The notes: generated by a model from the letters alone, not told the origin. 64,000 nucleotides of DNA from Blastomyces gilchristii SLH14081 (GCF_000003855.2 NW_003101672.1:333483-397482), one strand, 5' to 3'; shown: positions 36,770 through 49,422, counted from the first letter of the stretch. Made by a program: numbers and translations.

Positions 36770-36936
36770 TGTGATTCAAAGGTTGCTTGAGCCAGCGTAC
36801 GATTACAGGCGTACGCCGGCTTCTTATATACTGTACACTAAATTAATTGGTGGCCGCTATAGCCTCTTTACATTTGTAAGCAAGTTTGAAAGCAGCTGTG
36901 TTATTATCTGATGATTGTACATTCTTCTGAATCACA
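36770..36936 (-). repeat. GyB-2 3' LTR
   Basis: 167 bp. The outer (left) half is intact (gagccagcgtacgattacaggcgtacgccggc). The inner half is degraded (gattgtacattcttctgaatcaca against gtcgtacgttcttccgaaccaca in the 5' LTR). Confidence 0.9.
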
Positions 36937-37477
36937 TTCTTCTTCATCAGATTCAGTCACACTCATGTGATCATAATGTATGCTCTAGCTTCATGCGGAT
37001 TAGCACATCACTAGTGTTCATGATTATATAATCTATTTCTGATTTAGCTAGTATTCTGTGTACACTCTCACAAAGAAACTCTCACTATATTACATTACTT
37101 ATTCACTAACTTTTCTCATTCTTCAATCATTTTCTTCATTATCATCATTATCAAATATTATCATCTCATTCAAGATTTCTGCTTCTTCTTTCATTCAACA
37201 TCTTCTATCTGTTATTCATCTATTATATTGTACATGTTTCTGATAATGATCTCTTATTCTCATAACAAGTATTCTTATAGTACTCATATCAGACAGTTTG
37301 TTAACAGTAAGTGTAATATGTTGTGAAATGTGATCAGAACTTGTTTATCTTCTAACAATTATCAGAATGTATTATCATGAATAACATATCTTCTTTATCT
37401 TCTTATATACTCTTAATCATTTTTCTTCTTAGCAGGCTTCTGATTGTGTTTTCTAACATGATTTTATATGAACACAG

Positions 37478-37918
37478 ATGCTGATGTTTGTTTTTATTTG
37501 TGTAGAATCTTCACATGTTGACAGATCTGCATTCACTGATAATAGTGAATACTTCAATATTGAATCATTAATTGAAAACTTGAAAAACACAATAATGAAG
37601 AAATTGTTCATGTCATGTCTGACTGAATCTTCTGCATCTCTCTCTGCTTCTTTCTCTGCTGCTTTTTCTCAATCTCTCACATCTGTCTCTGTGTCTGGTT
37701 CTCCCGCTCTCACTACTTCTGTTCTCATAACTTCTACTTCTGCTACTTCTGCTCTCTCTGCTTCTGTCATCTCTGCTTTCATTATTAGCTCTCTCTGTTT
37801 CAAGAAGATGTTGTATAGACTTAATGAATCATGTTTCTCAGTGTGCACACTTCTGTTCTTCTTATCAACCTCTAAAATGATTTATTGTATAAAGACTGTG
37901 TATAACATAACTATCTGA
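37478..37918 (+). CDS. Possible Ser/Ala/Thr-rich ORF, antisense to GyB-2
   Basis: 146 codons open on the plus strand, opposite to the GyB-2 genes and upstream of the antisense Cys-rich ORF at 38091, in another frame. The middle third is almost only Ser, Ala, Thr and Val. No motif is recognised, and the equivalent of GyB-1 lies outside the window, so conservation cannot be tested. It could be a first exon of the same antisense gene, or a chance frame caused by the C/T-rich composition of this strand. Confidence 0.25.
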   Translation: MLMFVFICVESSHVDRSAFTDNSEYFNIESLIENLKNTIMKKLFMSCLTESSASLSASFSAAFSQSLTSVSVSGSPALTTSVLITSTSATSALSASVISAFIISSLCFKKMLYRLNESCFSVCTLLFFLSTSKMIYCIKTVYNITI

Positions 37919-38090
37919 AGCTTGATTATAAATACTGACTATTACATTTATTTTAAATATTTATAATAAGACAATTGTTTATTTATATTAGAGAATCATT
38001 CTCTCTCTTAACAGTGTTAAGATTATAAGTCTTTTCTTTTTTCATCTTTTCTTTCTAACACTGATTTTTCTGTTCTTAGAGAAAATCATT

Positions 38091-38912
38091 ATGAGTTTTA
38101 TTATATATAAAGTTATGATGTTCATGAATACTAAGAAACTTTTTACAACTGTTAAATTTAATATTACAGATATATCTACTCTGATGAATATCTTCAGAAT
38201 GATTAATCTATATCAGCCTATTCTCTGATGTTTATTACCTGACTTCATAGTACAGGTGAAGAATATCTGTGTTTTTAGAAACAGAAATGTGAATATTGTA
38301 CTCTTTTACATCTACAGACATGAGACTTATACACCTTGTCTGAGATATTATTATGAAAATAAGCTGTTCACACACTGTGTTCTGCTTTCTGTATTTTCTC
38401 ATGTCTCTCTCTCTCTTTCTGAGAAGTCTTATATGTGTTGTAATTATATGTACAATTCTAAGATCAGTGAGTATTTATTGAGTAATTATTATCTCTGCTT
38501 TTGCAGTTTTATACACTAATAATAGTTCTTAGTTACTTCAGTGTCAGAGACTATTTTGATCAAAGATGATAATGCTGCTGAGACTATTCTCTCTCACTCT
38601 CAAGCTTCTCTCATCACTTTCTCTTTATCCTCTGTAAGAAAGATTGTGTACATATCAAATTATAAGTATTTAACTCTGAGTGACTCTCACTATTATTCAT
38701 CTGATTCTGTATCTTCTTCTTCTTCTATTTCTTTCATCTCTGTTCTTTCTGTCTTAACTTCTGATTCTGTGAGTCTCATGCTCTGCTTTCATTTTTCTAC
38801 TCACATACATACACATTTCTATATTGGCATTTCAGTCAATCTTGTGATAAATGACATTAATGTCATACACAGAGTGATAGAGAAATCAGAGACATATGTG
38901 ATATTATTGTAA
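38091..38912 (+). pseudogene. GyB antisense Cys-rich ORF (in GyB-2)
   Basis: One plus-strand frame runs from an ATG at 38091 to TAA at 38910-38912 (~273 codons). Its internal stops are one TGA (a likely Trp) near 38228 and a taa-taa-tag run at about 38518-38526 (likely three Gln). It is antisense to gag-pol. GyB-1 carries the same frame, start and stop at 63790-62981. Landmarks: F-R-N-R-N (about residue 56), a Cys-rich centre with C-L-R-Y/C-L-K-C and C-C-N-Y pairs (about residues 75-130), an acidic D-D-N patch (about 160), a Ser-rich linker, and a conserved end, H-F-Y-I-G-I-S and R-V-I-E-K-S-E-T. The spaced Cys pairs suggest zinc binding; function unknown. Confidence 0.6.
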
Positions 38913-39629
38913 GAGCAGCTTACAGCTCTTAAAAATTTCTTACAGATCTTGAGTTTTGAGATTTTCTTTGTTTTTGATGTTTTTCAAGTGATGTGATATT
39001 GAAAATAGATTAAATATGTGATGTATGAAAATGAATAAGATATGTATAATAATATTTATCTTTTACAGCTGACTCTTACAGTTGATAATCAATTCATTAT
39101 TTCTTTTCTTTTCTTATACTTTTTCTTTGTCTGCTAGTCACTACTCTTACACAATCTCTATATAGTACAGTGTTCAGTGACTAGATTCAGCAGCTTTCAT
39201 CTTTTATAATTCTGTCTCATGTATTATACTGTCTCTCTTCACTCACTCAGATCACTACAGTAAACAGCTTATTAAAACTAATCTTACTCAATCTCTGAGC
39301 ATTCTCAGAGATTGAGATAACTTAGTCTTATATATCTGTGAATGTTTCAGATGATTCATTCTCTGTTATCTCTGTAATTAAACTAATATAAACAGTTGAA
39401 TTCAACTCTGAATTTCTTTTTCTTCTGTGATCTGACTTATATACAAGTCTGTCACTCTGAGACTGCTCTTTATCATATTGTATTCACTGTCTGCAGTGTA
39501 TTATTATACAACTGACTACAGTCTCATCACTTATTGAAGTGTGATATTTACTTGATTTCTTTATTTCTACTCATTCTTTTCTTATAATTGTGAAAAGATT
39601 GAAATAAGTGAGATCATCTGATTTATAAG

Positions 39630-40132
39630 TAGACTGGCCGCTGGGACCATGAATTTCACATTTGATTCCATTTGGTCTGGTCTCATACATTTCTTGGCGT
39701 GAATCCCGCTGGGACTGGCTATCAAAAAAACATGTAAAGTGACTATATATCAGATCTTAAAATGAAACCATGACTTGAAAAAAATGAGAAAGTGGTTCCA
39801 TTTAGTCCCATTTAGTCCCATTCTTGGCATAAAGTTACTATTTTTAGACATTTTAAGGTTTTTTTTAGATTTTTAATTTTTTAAAAAGTAACGCTTTTTG
39901 GTAACACTCAAATGAGATTTAAAGTCATTTAAAGCAATAAAAATAATTTAAATTGAGAAGTGGAAATCATGGTCCCATTTGGAAAATGTGACAAGAGTAG
40001 ACAGTAAGTCTCACTGAGACAGTATGAGACTACTATCTAATGTTAAAACCGTGTAATGGGATCAGTCGAATTGGTAATGAGACTATCAAAAAATCTGGTC
40101 CTGGTCCCAGACACGGTCACACGGTCAGTCTA
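39630..40132 (+). mobile_element. hAT-like MITE, copy 3
   Basis: 503 bp, TAGACTGGCCG...CAGTCTA, with 8-bp target duplications tttataag at 39622-39629 and 40133-40140. Inserted in GyB-2 near the end of pol. Very similar to copy 2, and hardly damaged. Confidence 0.92.
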
Positions 40133-43100
40133 TTTATAAGTGTCTATGATTTCTCTTACTTCATGAGACTTTTCAATTATAAGTCTCTTCTTTTTCAACA
40201 CTGATGATAGTGCTGCAGATAATCATAATCTGCTAAGGTCTTACATCTTTGTTTTCATAAGATATGAATTATTTATTAAGTTATATAAGACCTGTTTCTC
40301 TGGTCCTTTCAATGTGTATATTCTCAGAGAATGTGATTTGAGTATTTTATATGACTCAAACCATCTAGGTTGAAACTTCTCAGAACTCTCATTGTGTATA
40401 AGAACTTATATTTCTATCTTCAGACTCAATTTCTTAACTAGTGAGTCTCATATTCTTTTCAATTGAATTGCTCAGTTCAGAAGTAACTTGTTAGCTTTTG
40501 TATGTATGTGATTGATCTCTTTCAATCTTGATTCTGCATCTGCAACTGCTGCATCTGCAACTGTTGTGTCTGCAATCACTGTTTTCTTTCTCATCTTTTC
40601 TGAAGCATTCTCTGAAATGCGTGGATGCAATTCATACAACAGGTAGAATGGTGAATACTTGAAGACTGCATGCTGTCAAATCTGCATGGCTAATAGCACC
40701 TGTCTGAGATATTCATCTTATAGTCTTATAGGCTTGCTTACTAGATATTTCATCAGTATGTTACTCAAGATTTCATTCCAGTGTTTCATTTTTCTGTTTG
40801 TTCATAGATGATATAATGTTGTTCTATAATGTCTTGTCTGTAACTGGCTCATGAAATGCCTCATCACTTCTTCTATAAGATTCACATCATTATCAGTTAG
40901 AATCTCACACAGTATTTCATAGTTGATATAGATCTTATTATATAGAAACTTTGTTATCATCTTCTCTGTTGTCTCTGAAACTGCTTTTATAACTGGTCAG
41001 TCAGTAGTGTAATCAATAGCAGTGATTATTCATTGATTTTCATTTGATATTCACAGTAATATGTCTATGAGATTCATCTCTCATTGTTTGAATAATAGTA
41101 TTGTATACTTCATCTGATATTGTACTTTCTCACATTCTAATCCTTTCTTAGATTCTTTCACAACCTGACAATTCAGGCACTTATGAGTGTATGTCTGAAT
41201 GTTCTCAGTCATGCTTGATCAGTATGCTCTTGATTTAAGTACACTCATGACTTCAGAGCTTTCTAAGTGACTGAATTTCTTGTGTATGTAAGTCATCAAG
41301 TCATGTCTAAATGAATGTTCTAGATAGAGAGCTTCTGTATATTCTAGATCACAGTAAAACATAATATCATTTTTCAATTTTCTCAGCTTGAAGTTTGAAA
41401 GCATCTCTTCTACTACTTTCATAAAACACTTATCATCTGATATCTTGTCATTCTTCAAGTGAGAGATTATTACATTCACTCATTCTAATTTCTTACATCT
41501 TCTCAGTGCATTTAATATGAACTTCTCTTATATCTGATTCACAGAATTCTCACTCATGAAATCAGGTCTGTGACTGATTGCATCAGATATCACAGTGTCT
41601 GATTTCTTTCAGTATTTAATATGAAGATTGTATACTTGAAACTCTGAGATTCAATATACTAAGTATTTGAAAGATTTTATTATTAATTATAGATAGACAA
41701 GACTTTCATGATTTATAATCACTGTTGTTGTATGCTTATTATCAATATATCTATTTTATAATATCAGTGTGTGCTTGATTGCTAGCAATTTCTTTTCATA
41801 CACTGAATAATTGAGCTCAGCATCTGATAGTTTTCTATCATTATATATCACTGAGTACAGCTTGCTGTTTTTACTTATCTGTAGAAGAGTGTCTCTGATC
41901 GCTCATTTGAATATATCTGTCTCAATGTAGAAAGATTTATCATGATCTGATTAAATAAGCACTGAAGATGTTATTATATATTTTCTCAGTGTGAGAAAAG
42001 CCTTCTTATATACAGTATTTCAGATGATTAAATGACACTTCTTCTTTTACAGATTTACATTTATTTCTCTTAAGAGATCTGAGAGTGATGCAGATATTCA
42101 TATGAAATCCTTGATAAATCTGCAGTAATATAAGATTAACTCAAGAAACTGTTATATATAGTGTATATTTCTCAGCTATAATCAATTCACTATAACATTT
42201 AATTTCTCTGAAATGAGATGTATACAGCTATTATTCACTACATGTTCTATGAACTTCAACTCTTCTATTTCAAATACACACTTTGTTAATTTGATGTAGA
42301 GCTTATACTCTGCCAGAGTTATAAGCACTTTATCAACATACTTTAAATATTTGTTATATGAGTTTGAAAAGACTAGAATGTCATTGAGATATATAAGATA
42401 TGAGGTTTCATTCTATTTATAAAGAATTGTATTCATTATTATTTGAAAGATGACAGACACATTTATCAGACTGAATGACATTGCTAGAAATTCAAACTTT
42501 CTTTATTATATATTAAATGCAGTTCACAGTACTGATAGTTCATCTATACAGATCTGTCAGTATTCTGAGAGAAGATTAATCTTTAATAGATATCAGGTGT
42601 TTTCAACTATATTCAACTGTTATTGAATTCATAGCAGTGAATATTCATTCTTGATTATAAGCTTATTGAGTGCTTGATAATTGATATATATCTATCACTC
42701 TTCATCTGTCTTTTTCATGAATAGGACTGAAAAACCCCACATGCTTAATGAGGATTGTATGAGATTATGTTCTAGAAGGTCTGTGATCTGATACTTCTGT
42801 TCTTTGAGATGTGTTTGTGACAGAGAATATGCATTCTGATTGACTGGTTTCATGTCCCTCATGTCAATCTCATGTACAAATCCTTGTTCCAGCAGCAATT
42901 TCAGTGAAAGATCTGTTTGAAAGACCTTTCTATACTTCTTCAGAAGCTTCTTCATACACTTGTCCTCTCATATATTCTTTATCTTGGTTTTCTCTGCTTT
43001 CAGATCCTGTATGACATACAGAATGCTTTCAGATAAGATCTTGTAAATTATTCTCTTTGCTTATTAATATATAAGCAGATTTAATTCTTCTATATCAGAG

Positions 43101-43470
43101 ATATGAAATATCCTTCTCATATCAGTTAATGGAATTGTATGAACTGTTTTCTTTCTATCAGTTAACTGTATATGATATATACATTATTGAATCTGCAGAT
43201 TGAATCTTTGAAATTAATTAAGTCTGAGAATAAGATTATATTTCATGTTCTGCAGCTCTCATACTTAAATATAGCAAGATTATTCTCTGAAGTGCAAGAG
43301 AACTCTTACTCTTACAGATGATATCAAATATCAGTTATCAGATAATCTTATATATTAGGGATTCTTCACTCAGCAGACCTCTTTCAGTCTTTAGATAATA
43401 TAATCACTAATATATTATGTAGAAGCTTCTATATCTGCTAACACTTTTACAGTCATCTCTCAATTCTTAC
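40133..43470 (-). pseudogene. GyB-2 pol
   Basis: On the minus strand from about 43470: protease region, then RT whose N-terminal part is open at 42955-42695 and reads M-K-P-V-N-Q-N-A-Y-S-L-S and W-G-F-S-V-L-F-M-K-K, typical of Gypsy RT just before the first catalytic region. RNase H follows to about 41700. The integrase finger is open at 41479-41219, with C-L-N-C-Q-V-V near 41180. The core lies about 41050-40700, and a long C-terminal part continues to 40133 and on past the MITE. Multiple stops. Confidence 0.8.
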
Positions 43471-43479
43471 TCAAGTGTC

Positions 43480-44940
43480 TCTTATACATTAATATTTCAG
43501 ATCTTAAGATATTGAGATAAGTGTCTGCTTCATCATTCTCATCTGCACCTCATTCAGAAGTCTGCTTTCTCTTAATATTTACAGAATTCAGAGAGTCATC
43601 TAATACAGATATCTCTTTCACTTTGAAGACTTTTCATAGAATATCAGCAAGTGTCTTCAAGCTCACTGATTCTGCTAGTTTTTTAACTCTCTTACTTCTC
43701 TTAACTGTACATGCTGTGTGTAATCTTTTATATTATAATTTTAATGTCTGCAGTTGAAGCAAGCTCAATGCTCATAATATCAAGATTTTCACTCAGAGAA
43801 TTCCTTTTTTGAGAGATTCAGTGCTTTAGTGATAGTATTCAAATCTAGATTCATTATATTTAGATATGTAACTTGTATCATAGAAGTCTGATTATTCATT
43901 CTCTGTTAAAGTATACTCAATTGCAGTATTTTTTATCACAGTTGACTTGCTTATTTCTGTACAATGAGAATGTTGTATGCTTTCTTCACTATATCTGACT
44001 GTAAGGTTAAGCATTTTCATTTCACTCTCAACTTAGATGTAAGATTATGAATGAAGATCTGTAAATAGAAAGATGTTGAAATCTCTTTATTCAATATAAG
44101 ATAGTGTAAGCTGAAGTGTGTGAAGTATGATATAAGATCACTCACTTATTTACACTCAGTGAAGTATTTGTAATACTTATCTTATATATTTACTTTCTCA
44201 AAGTTGTGCAAGATTCATTTAAAAAACTTATTTCATATTTATAAGAATGAATATTGTTTCAGATCTGTAAGATTGACCTTTTCATCAGTTATTCACAATA
44301 ACTTCACTTTTCTGTGTAGAAACATAACAGATCTTAAGACTTGTTGAAATTTCATTGACTATCTCTCTGTAAGTTCATGTTTAATTCAATAATATAATCA
44401 CATCTGACTTAGTCAGCTGATTGCAGCATTATTTTTTCAGTTGCTATTGAAGTTTAATAGCTTCAGCAGATCTTCTGACTTGATGTATTTTATATTCAGA
44501 TTCTCATTCTGTGCAGTGATCTCAGATGATATATACACTTCTGAAGAGATTATGAATAATTGTAGTAAGATCTTCAGATTCAGTGTAGTTATTTATCTGT
44601 GTAAACATTTGATCTTCTGCTGCAGGCCTAAGACCTGATTTTCTCTATTCTTATTAATGATAATGATTGCATCAGTGAAGCTCTTCATAGTAAATACTTA
44701 ATCTGCAGTGAATGTCAATTGTTGTTTGACTTCTGCCTCAGTCTGTCACTGTGTACACAAGGCCTCAATTTCATTTAGAATTCTCATACATATACAGAGC
44801 TTCAATTCCAGTTCAGCAGTCTCAGCTGCTTTTCTCACTGTTTTAAGTAAACTGTCTGAAAGGTTCTGCATACCTTCTGATTCAGATAGCAGAGAAGAGT
44901 GTTTATATTAACTAGAAGAGATATTCATTTCACTGATTTC
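43480..44940 (-). pseudogene. GyB-2 gag
   Basis: Collinear in reverse with GyB-1 gag (32340-33560). The nucleocapsid knuckle begins C-F-N-C near 43764-43753 but its His and last Cys are degraded. Ser-rich plus-strand frames over this region are shadows. Confidence 0.7.
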
Positions 44941-44958
44941 TCATTAATTGTACAATGT

Positions 44959-45022
44959 CTATTATTATATCACTATATTATTATATTGCTATATCATTAT
45001 ATCACTATATTATTATATGATT
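44959..45022. repeat. AT-rich minisatellite in the GyB-2 leader
   Basis: Imperfect tandem copies of a ~16-20 bp unit built from tattatat and cactatat / cattatat. GyB-1 has a shorter version at about 32280-32320, so the array expanded or contracted after the copies separated. Confidence 0.55.
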
Positions 45023-45364
45023 TCTGTTATCATTGTATGACTTCAGTGATGATCACTTCTTCTTTTTATTCTTCTTTTAAGTAAGAAGTAGACTTCTTTG
45101 AATCTGGTTTACTACTCTCATTTCTTTTCTCATATCTCATTCATTTGTATATCATACATGATATTCATCTGAGTGTGAAGTTTTTCTCTCAACAAGTGAA
45201 GCAGTATCAATCAGATGCTCTTTCACTCACTGTTCTTCATATACTATCTTTTGAGGCATTTTTAGAATCACACTGACATGATAACTATAAATCACTTCAT
45301 AGATGAAATTATCACATTCTGAAGAAGCCTGCACTTCTCATCAGTTTTTAGACATGCTATCAGA

Positions 45365-45531
45365 TATGATTCAAAGGTTGTTTGAGCCAGTGTATAATTA
45401 CAGATGTACACCGGCTTCTTATATACTGTACACTAAATTAATTGATGGCCGCTATGGCCCCTTTACATTCGTAAGCAAGTTCGGAGGCGGCCGCATTATT
45501 ATCCGGCGGTCGTACGTTCTTCCGAACCACA
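45365..45531 (-). repeat. GyB-2 5' LTR
   Basis: 167 bp. The outer (right) 75 bp are the best-preserved GyB LTR end (cggaggcggccgc, ccggcggtcgtacg). The inner part is degraded (gtgtataattacagatgtac). Confidence 0.9.
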
Positions 45532-46689
45532 ACAGACACAGCAGTTACAGATGTGAAACTAAGATTGAAAGAGATCAGTTATACATATGCAAAAGCTAAT
45601 AAGTTACTTCTGAACTGAGCAATTCAATTAAAAAGAATACAAGACTCACTAGTTAAGAAATTGAGTCTTAAGATAAGAATATAACTTCTTGTATATAATG
45701 ACAGTTCTGAGAAGTTTTAATCTAGATGATTTGAGCTCTATAAAATACTTAAATCACATTCTCTGAGAATATACACATTGAAGAAATCAGAGAGACAGAG
45801 CTTATACAACTTGATAAATAATTCATATCTTGTGAAGATGAAGATGCAAGATCTGAGCAGATTATAATTATTCACAGCACTATTATCAGTGTTGAAAAAG
45901 AAGAGACTTACAATTGAAAAGTCTTACAAAGTAAGAGAAATCATAGATACTTACAAATTAGATAATCTCACTTATTCTGATCTTTTCACAATTACAAGAA
46001 GCCTCAGTGGCTGAATGGTTAATGCGGCCACCCGGTAGTGCCTTGGTGTGGGAAACCAAGGCGTGTGAGTTCGAAACCCGCGGGGGATACATTAAATCCG
46101 GAACTCAAGCACCTCAGGTTTCTAATAAATACAGAGGTGTACAAATCACGTCAATAAATCACTCTATGTTCCTGGGCTGAGAATTTATTATTGCATGTAT
46201 CTAATTGTCACTTCTTTGTATTTCCTATGTTCTTGTTATCTTAGCATGGTCTCAACACCTGTATTTCCTTCTGTATAATCAACACTTGACCTGTATTTAA
46301 CATCATGCAAGGACTCATCATAAGCTCCGCTTGCATATGAGTATAATGAAAGAATAATAATAATAATAATAATAATAACAATTACAAGAAAAGAATGAAA
46401 AGAAATAAAGAAATTAGATAAACATCATACTTCAATAAGTAATAAGACTGTAGCCAGTCATATAATAATACACTGCAGACAGTAGATACAACATGATAAA
46501 AAGCAATCTCAAAGCAGCAGACTTGTATGTAAGTCAGATTACAGAAGAAAAAGAAATTCAGAGTTGAATTCAACTGTTTACATCAGTTCAATTACAGAGA
46601 CAACAGAGAATAAAGCATCTGAAACATCTGTAAATGTATGAGATTAAGTTATCTTGATTCCTGAGAATACTCAGAGATTAGATGAGATT
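45532..46689 (+). pseudogene. GyB-1 pol C-terminal part (part 2 of 3)
   Basis: This resumes the frame cut at 36769 and matches, in reverse, 40600-39220 of GyB-2. A long readable frame covers the integrase C-terminal region with the usual D-L-V-L-V-Y-N-x-S-like and K-I-L-K-S-H segments near 45690-45760, then a charged tail. SINE copy 2 splits it at 46001, and GyA-2 ends it at 46690. The chromodomain question is open: none was recognised in this family. Confidence 0.7.
46001..46377 (+). mobile_element. tRNA-derived SINE, complete (copy 2)
   Basis: 377 bp, flanked by 13-bp duplications acaattacaagaa at 45988-46000 and 46378-46390. The head retains ggttaatgcggcc and an intact gttcgaaaccc B box core. 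The tail is gaaagaat(aat)n. It differs from copy 1 by scattered G-to-A and C-to-T changes. It sits in GyB-1 pol; the empty site can be read in GyB-2 near 39585. Confidence 0.92.
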
Positions 46690-46979
46690 TGTAAGAGGTC
46701 TACGCCGAATAGATTGGTATGATATATAGGTCTTATATAACAAAGTGAAAAATGTTAAAGAAGAAAAAGAAAGAGGAAGTGCAGAATCAGTGATTGAAGT
46801 GCATATTTATACGCGTATACAGTGTGTACGCGGTGAAGCTTTGAGATGAAAGAATAGAAATTTCATGGGTTTTTCAGCTGAGAATTGATGATTGAGAATG
46901 ATCAAGAATCAGAGCTTTTAGTGAAATCTATAAAGTGTAAAGAAATAGTTTATATGACAATCAGACACAGCTTATCACA
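46690..46979 (-). repeat. GyA-2 3' LTR
   Basis: 290 bp. The outer end (tgtaagaggtctacgccg) is intact; the inner end (gcttatcaca) is degraded. It carries a cgcgtatac...gtacgcgg segment in place of the 41-bp duplication of GyA-1. Confidence 0.9.
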
Positions 46980-49422
46980 TTAGCCTCTCTCTTCTCTGAT
47001 TATATGTAGTTCTTATGAGTCAAGAGTCATGATCTCAGATAGTGCAGAACTCAGAGTTCAGGTCAGATAATTGTAGCTAACTCATTTCACAAGATATTAT
47101 CAGCAGTGACTGCAGAGTCTCTTATCAAGAATATCTTCAATCTCTCATTCAAGTTCATTATCTTCTTCTATGGTCCCTGGTGACTGCCAGTTGAAAATCA
47201 GTTGAGAGAGAAATGAATCAGTGATAGTGCAGTGAAGCAAGCTCATGTGAAAGATATCATGAATCTCTGATAATGTATCAAGACAGTAGTTGTAACTATC
47301 TAGAACTTCTATCACTTTATACTTGATATAGCAGTAATTCAGTGTATAAGATGAATGTATGATCTGTATATTCTTAAGATTCAATCATATCAAGTCTTCT
47401 ATCTTATATTACTCAGCAGAATCTCAGTGAACATTGATTTAATTCTTTTAATCTTGTTTTGCAGTTGTCATGAAGATCTCTACTCAGTTACAGATGTCTT
47501 GAAGCTTTATTACTATATTATCAGTAATCTGAATTAAACTGCAGAGGTTTGATATAAACTGTGTGATCTCTAGAAGATTCAACACTTTCATATAATAACT
47601 GTGTATAAGAAAGAACAGGCTTATATCTGTTAAGACAGTATCTCAATCATTGATAGCAATCTCTGCATGTAGAAGAAAATTATATCAATCATCTTATAAG
47701 TGATTGCAGAACTTATAAAGATAATTCTTTACAGTCTGAATTGTCTGTTTTAATGCATCATTGATCTCAGAGTAATAGATAGTTAATAAACAGTGTGTAA
47801 TCTTAAGAACTTGACAGATTCTTATTTAGAGAGTACTTATGAATTAACAGCTCTGATCTGATACTATGAATCTTGATAATTCATACATTTAATAGAACAG
47901 GCTCTGTAGAAAACCTTCAGTGACTGGTTCAGTATTCATCTTATTATAAGATTTTAATATTACATTCTTACTCAATCAGTTTATAATGACTAGAATGTTT
48001 CTACAACTCTTACTCTCAGAGAGATCAATAGTGAAGTTAATTATCACATCTTATCAGATCTTATCAGAGATATTAAGTAATTTCAGTAGGTCTTTTCTAC
48101 AGTTTTTTCATGAGATGATAGAAGAATAACAGTTGTAGTTTCAAATGAAATATCTGATGCTGTTTAATATCTTAGATCAGTAGAACTCTTAAGAGATTAT
48201 TCAGTACAATTATTTACAATCTAAGTGATCAGTCATATGTGAATCATGCATCTCTTGTATTATCTGAGTGTATAAGAGTTCAGAGTGAGAGACTCAATAT
48301 TATTTATAAAACTGCAGAGTGTTATTATCATTAATTGAGTATTCTGAGATGTCAGTTCTTATACATAGTTCTGAGAAGAATCAAAGTGCTTCTTGATATA
48401 CTGCTTCAGTGAGTGCTTGAAGAAGTTCATCAGTTTGAGCTGTTACACATTATAATTCATTCAGTGTAGATTTGAGAGAAGTCAAGATATCAGTGTCAGT
48501 GTCAGTGTTAGTGTCAGTGACAGTTCAGAGAGAGAATGTTCTAATTGAAGAAGTGTGTATAGTGTCATGAGTTATTTCATCTTGATCAACTAATATCTTC
48601 AGATTTAGAAGCTGATATTCTCAGTTCATTTAACAGATGTCTGTTACATTGAAAGACATATCTTGCTCTTGTTATGAGAGAACATCTGTCATTGAGTTCT
48701 GACTGCTGAGATGATAGTGTACTGTAAAATGAAAGCAGCTTAAGAACTCAGACTATCACATCTGTCATTCAGTGAGTTTACAGATAGTTGTGAAGTACTT
48801 GAGATTCTTATAATCTGTGATTATCTCAAATTTGAAGACACTTCAGAGTTCAGAGTCTCATTCTTCTAGACAGTATACAATTATAAGAAGTTTCTTGTCA
48901 TAGATCTCATAGTTGCATTCAGTGAGACTCAGTTTCTTAGATATAAAGATGCATGATTATAAGACATCTTCATTATTATATTGCAATATAGCTCTCTCTG
49001 TAATATAGTCAGAGAAGTCAGCTTTAACAACTGTTTTATAATCAGAGTTAAATATTATTAGCAGAGAGATATTGATGAACATCTTCTTTATCTATAAAAA
49101 TACAGCTTCAGTGTTCACTGATTACTGAAATACTAAGTTCTTTCTGATAAGTTCTGTAAGTAATCTCATAATATCTCAGAAGTTTTGTATAAATTGCTGA
49201 TAGAAGTTAGTAAATTCAATGAAGCTTTGTATATCTTTTACAGTATATGAAGCTTTTCATTCAAGAATAGCAGAGACTTTCTCAGAATTCATTCAAATCC
49301 TCTTATCAGCTTCTATGATAAAACCTAGATATTTGATACTCTTGACTTTAAAGTCACACTTGTCAATATTTATTAATAGTTCTGCTTCTTGTAATTATTA
49401 TAATACTCTTTGCATGTGTTCT
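46980..49422 (-). pseudogene. GyA-2 pol, RNase H to chromodomain
   Basis: Collinear in reverse with 29060-31556 of GyA-1. Open at 47384-47145 (integrase C-terminal part). This ends W-Q-S-P-G-T-I-E-E-D-N-E-L-E and leads into a chromodomain (D-I-L-D-K/R, then Y-L-V-K-W-like) at about 47150-47060. A gtcagt/gtgtcagt microsatellite near 48500 corresponds to a Thr-Asp repeat also present in GyA-1 near 30005. Stops are frequent. Confidence 0.78.

Larger units (their letters stand above)
36770..45531 (-). mobile_element. GyB Ty3/Gypsy retrotransposon, complete, inverted inside GyB-1 (copy GyB-2)
   Basis: On the minus strand: 5' LTR 45531-45365, gag, pol, then a ~2.7-kb segment carrying an opposite-strand ORF, and 3' LTR 36936-36770. 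The length is 8762 bp including a MITE (39630-40132), so about 8.25 kb. The flanking duplication is acag (36766-36769 and 45532-45535); the local sequence is itself repetitive, so 4 versus 5 bp is uncertain. It lies in the integrase C-terminal coding part of GyB-1. Confidence 0.9.

Noticed and set aside
43521..43757. Ser/Leu-rich plus-strand ORF (also 33519-33752 minus)
   Set aside because: Antisense of the GyB gag knuckle region; the sense strand shows the CCHC motif.
45303..45599. 98-aa ORF with a near-normal composition
   Set aside because: It reads across the GyB-2 5' LTR and the insertion junction with GyB-1; the composition reflects the protected LTR edge, not a gene.
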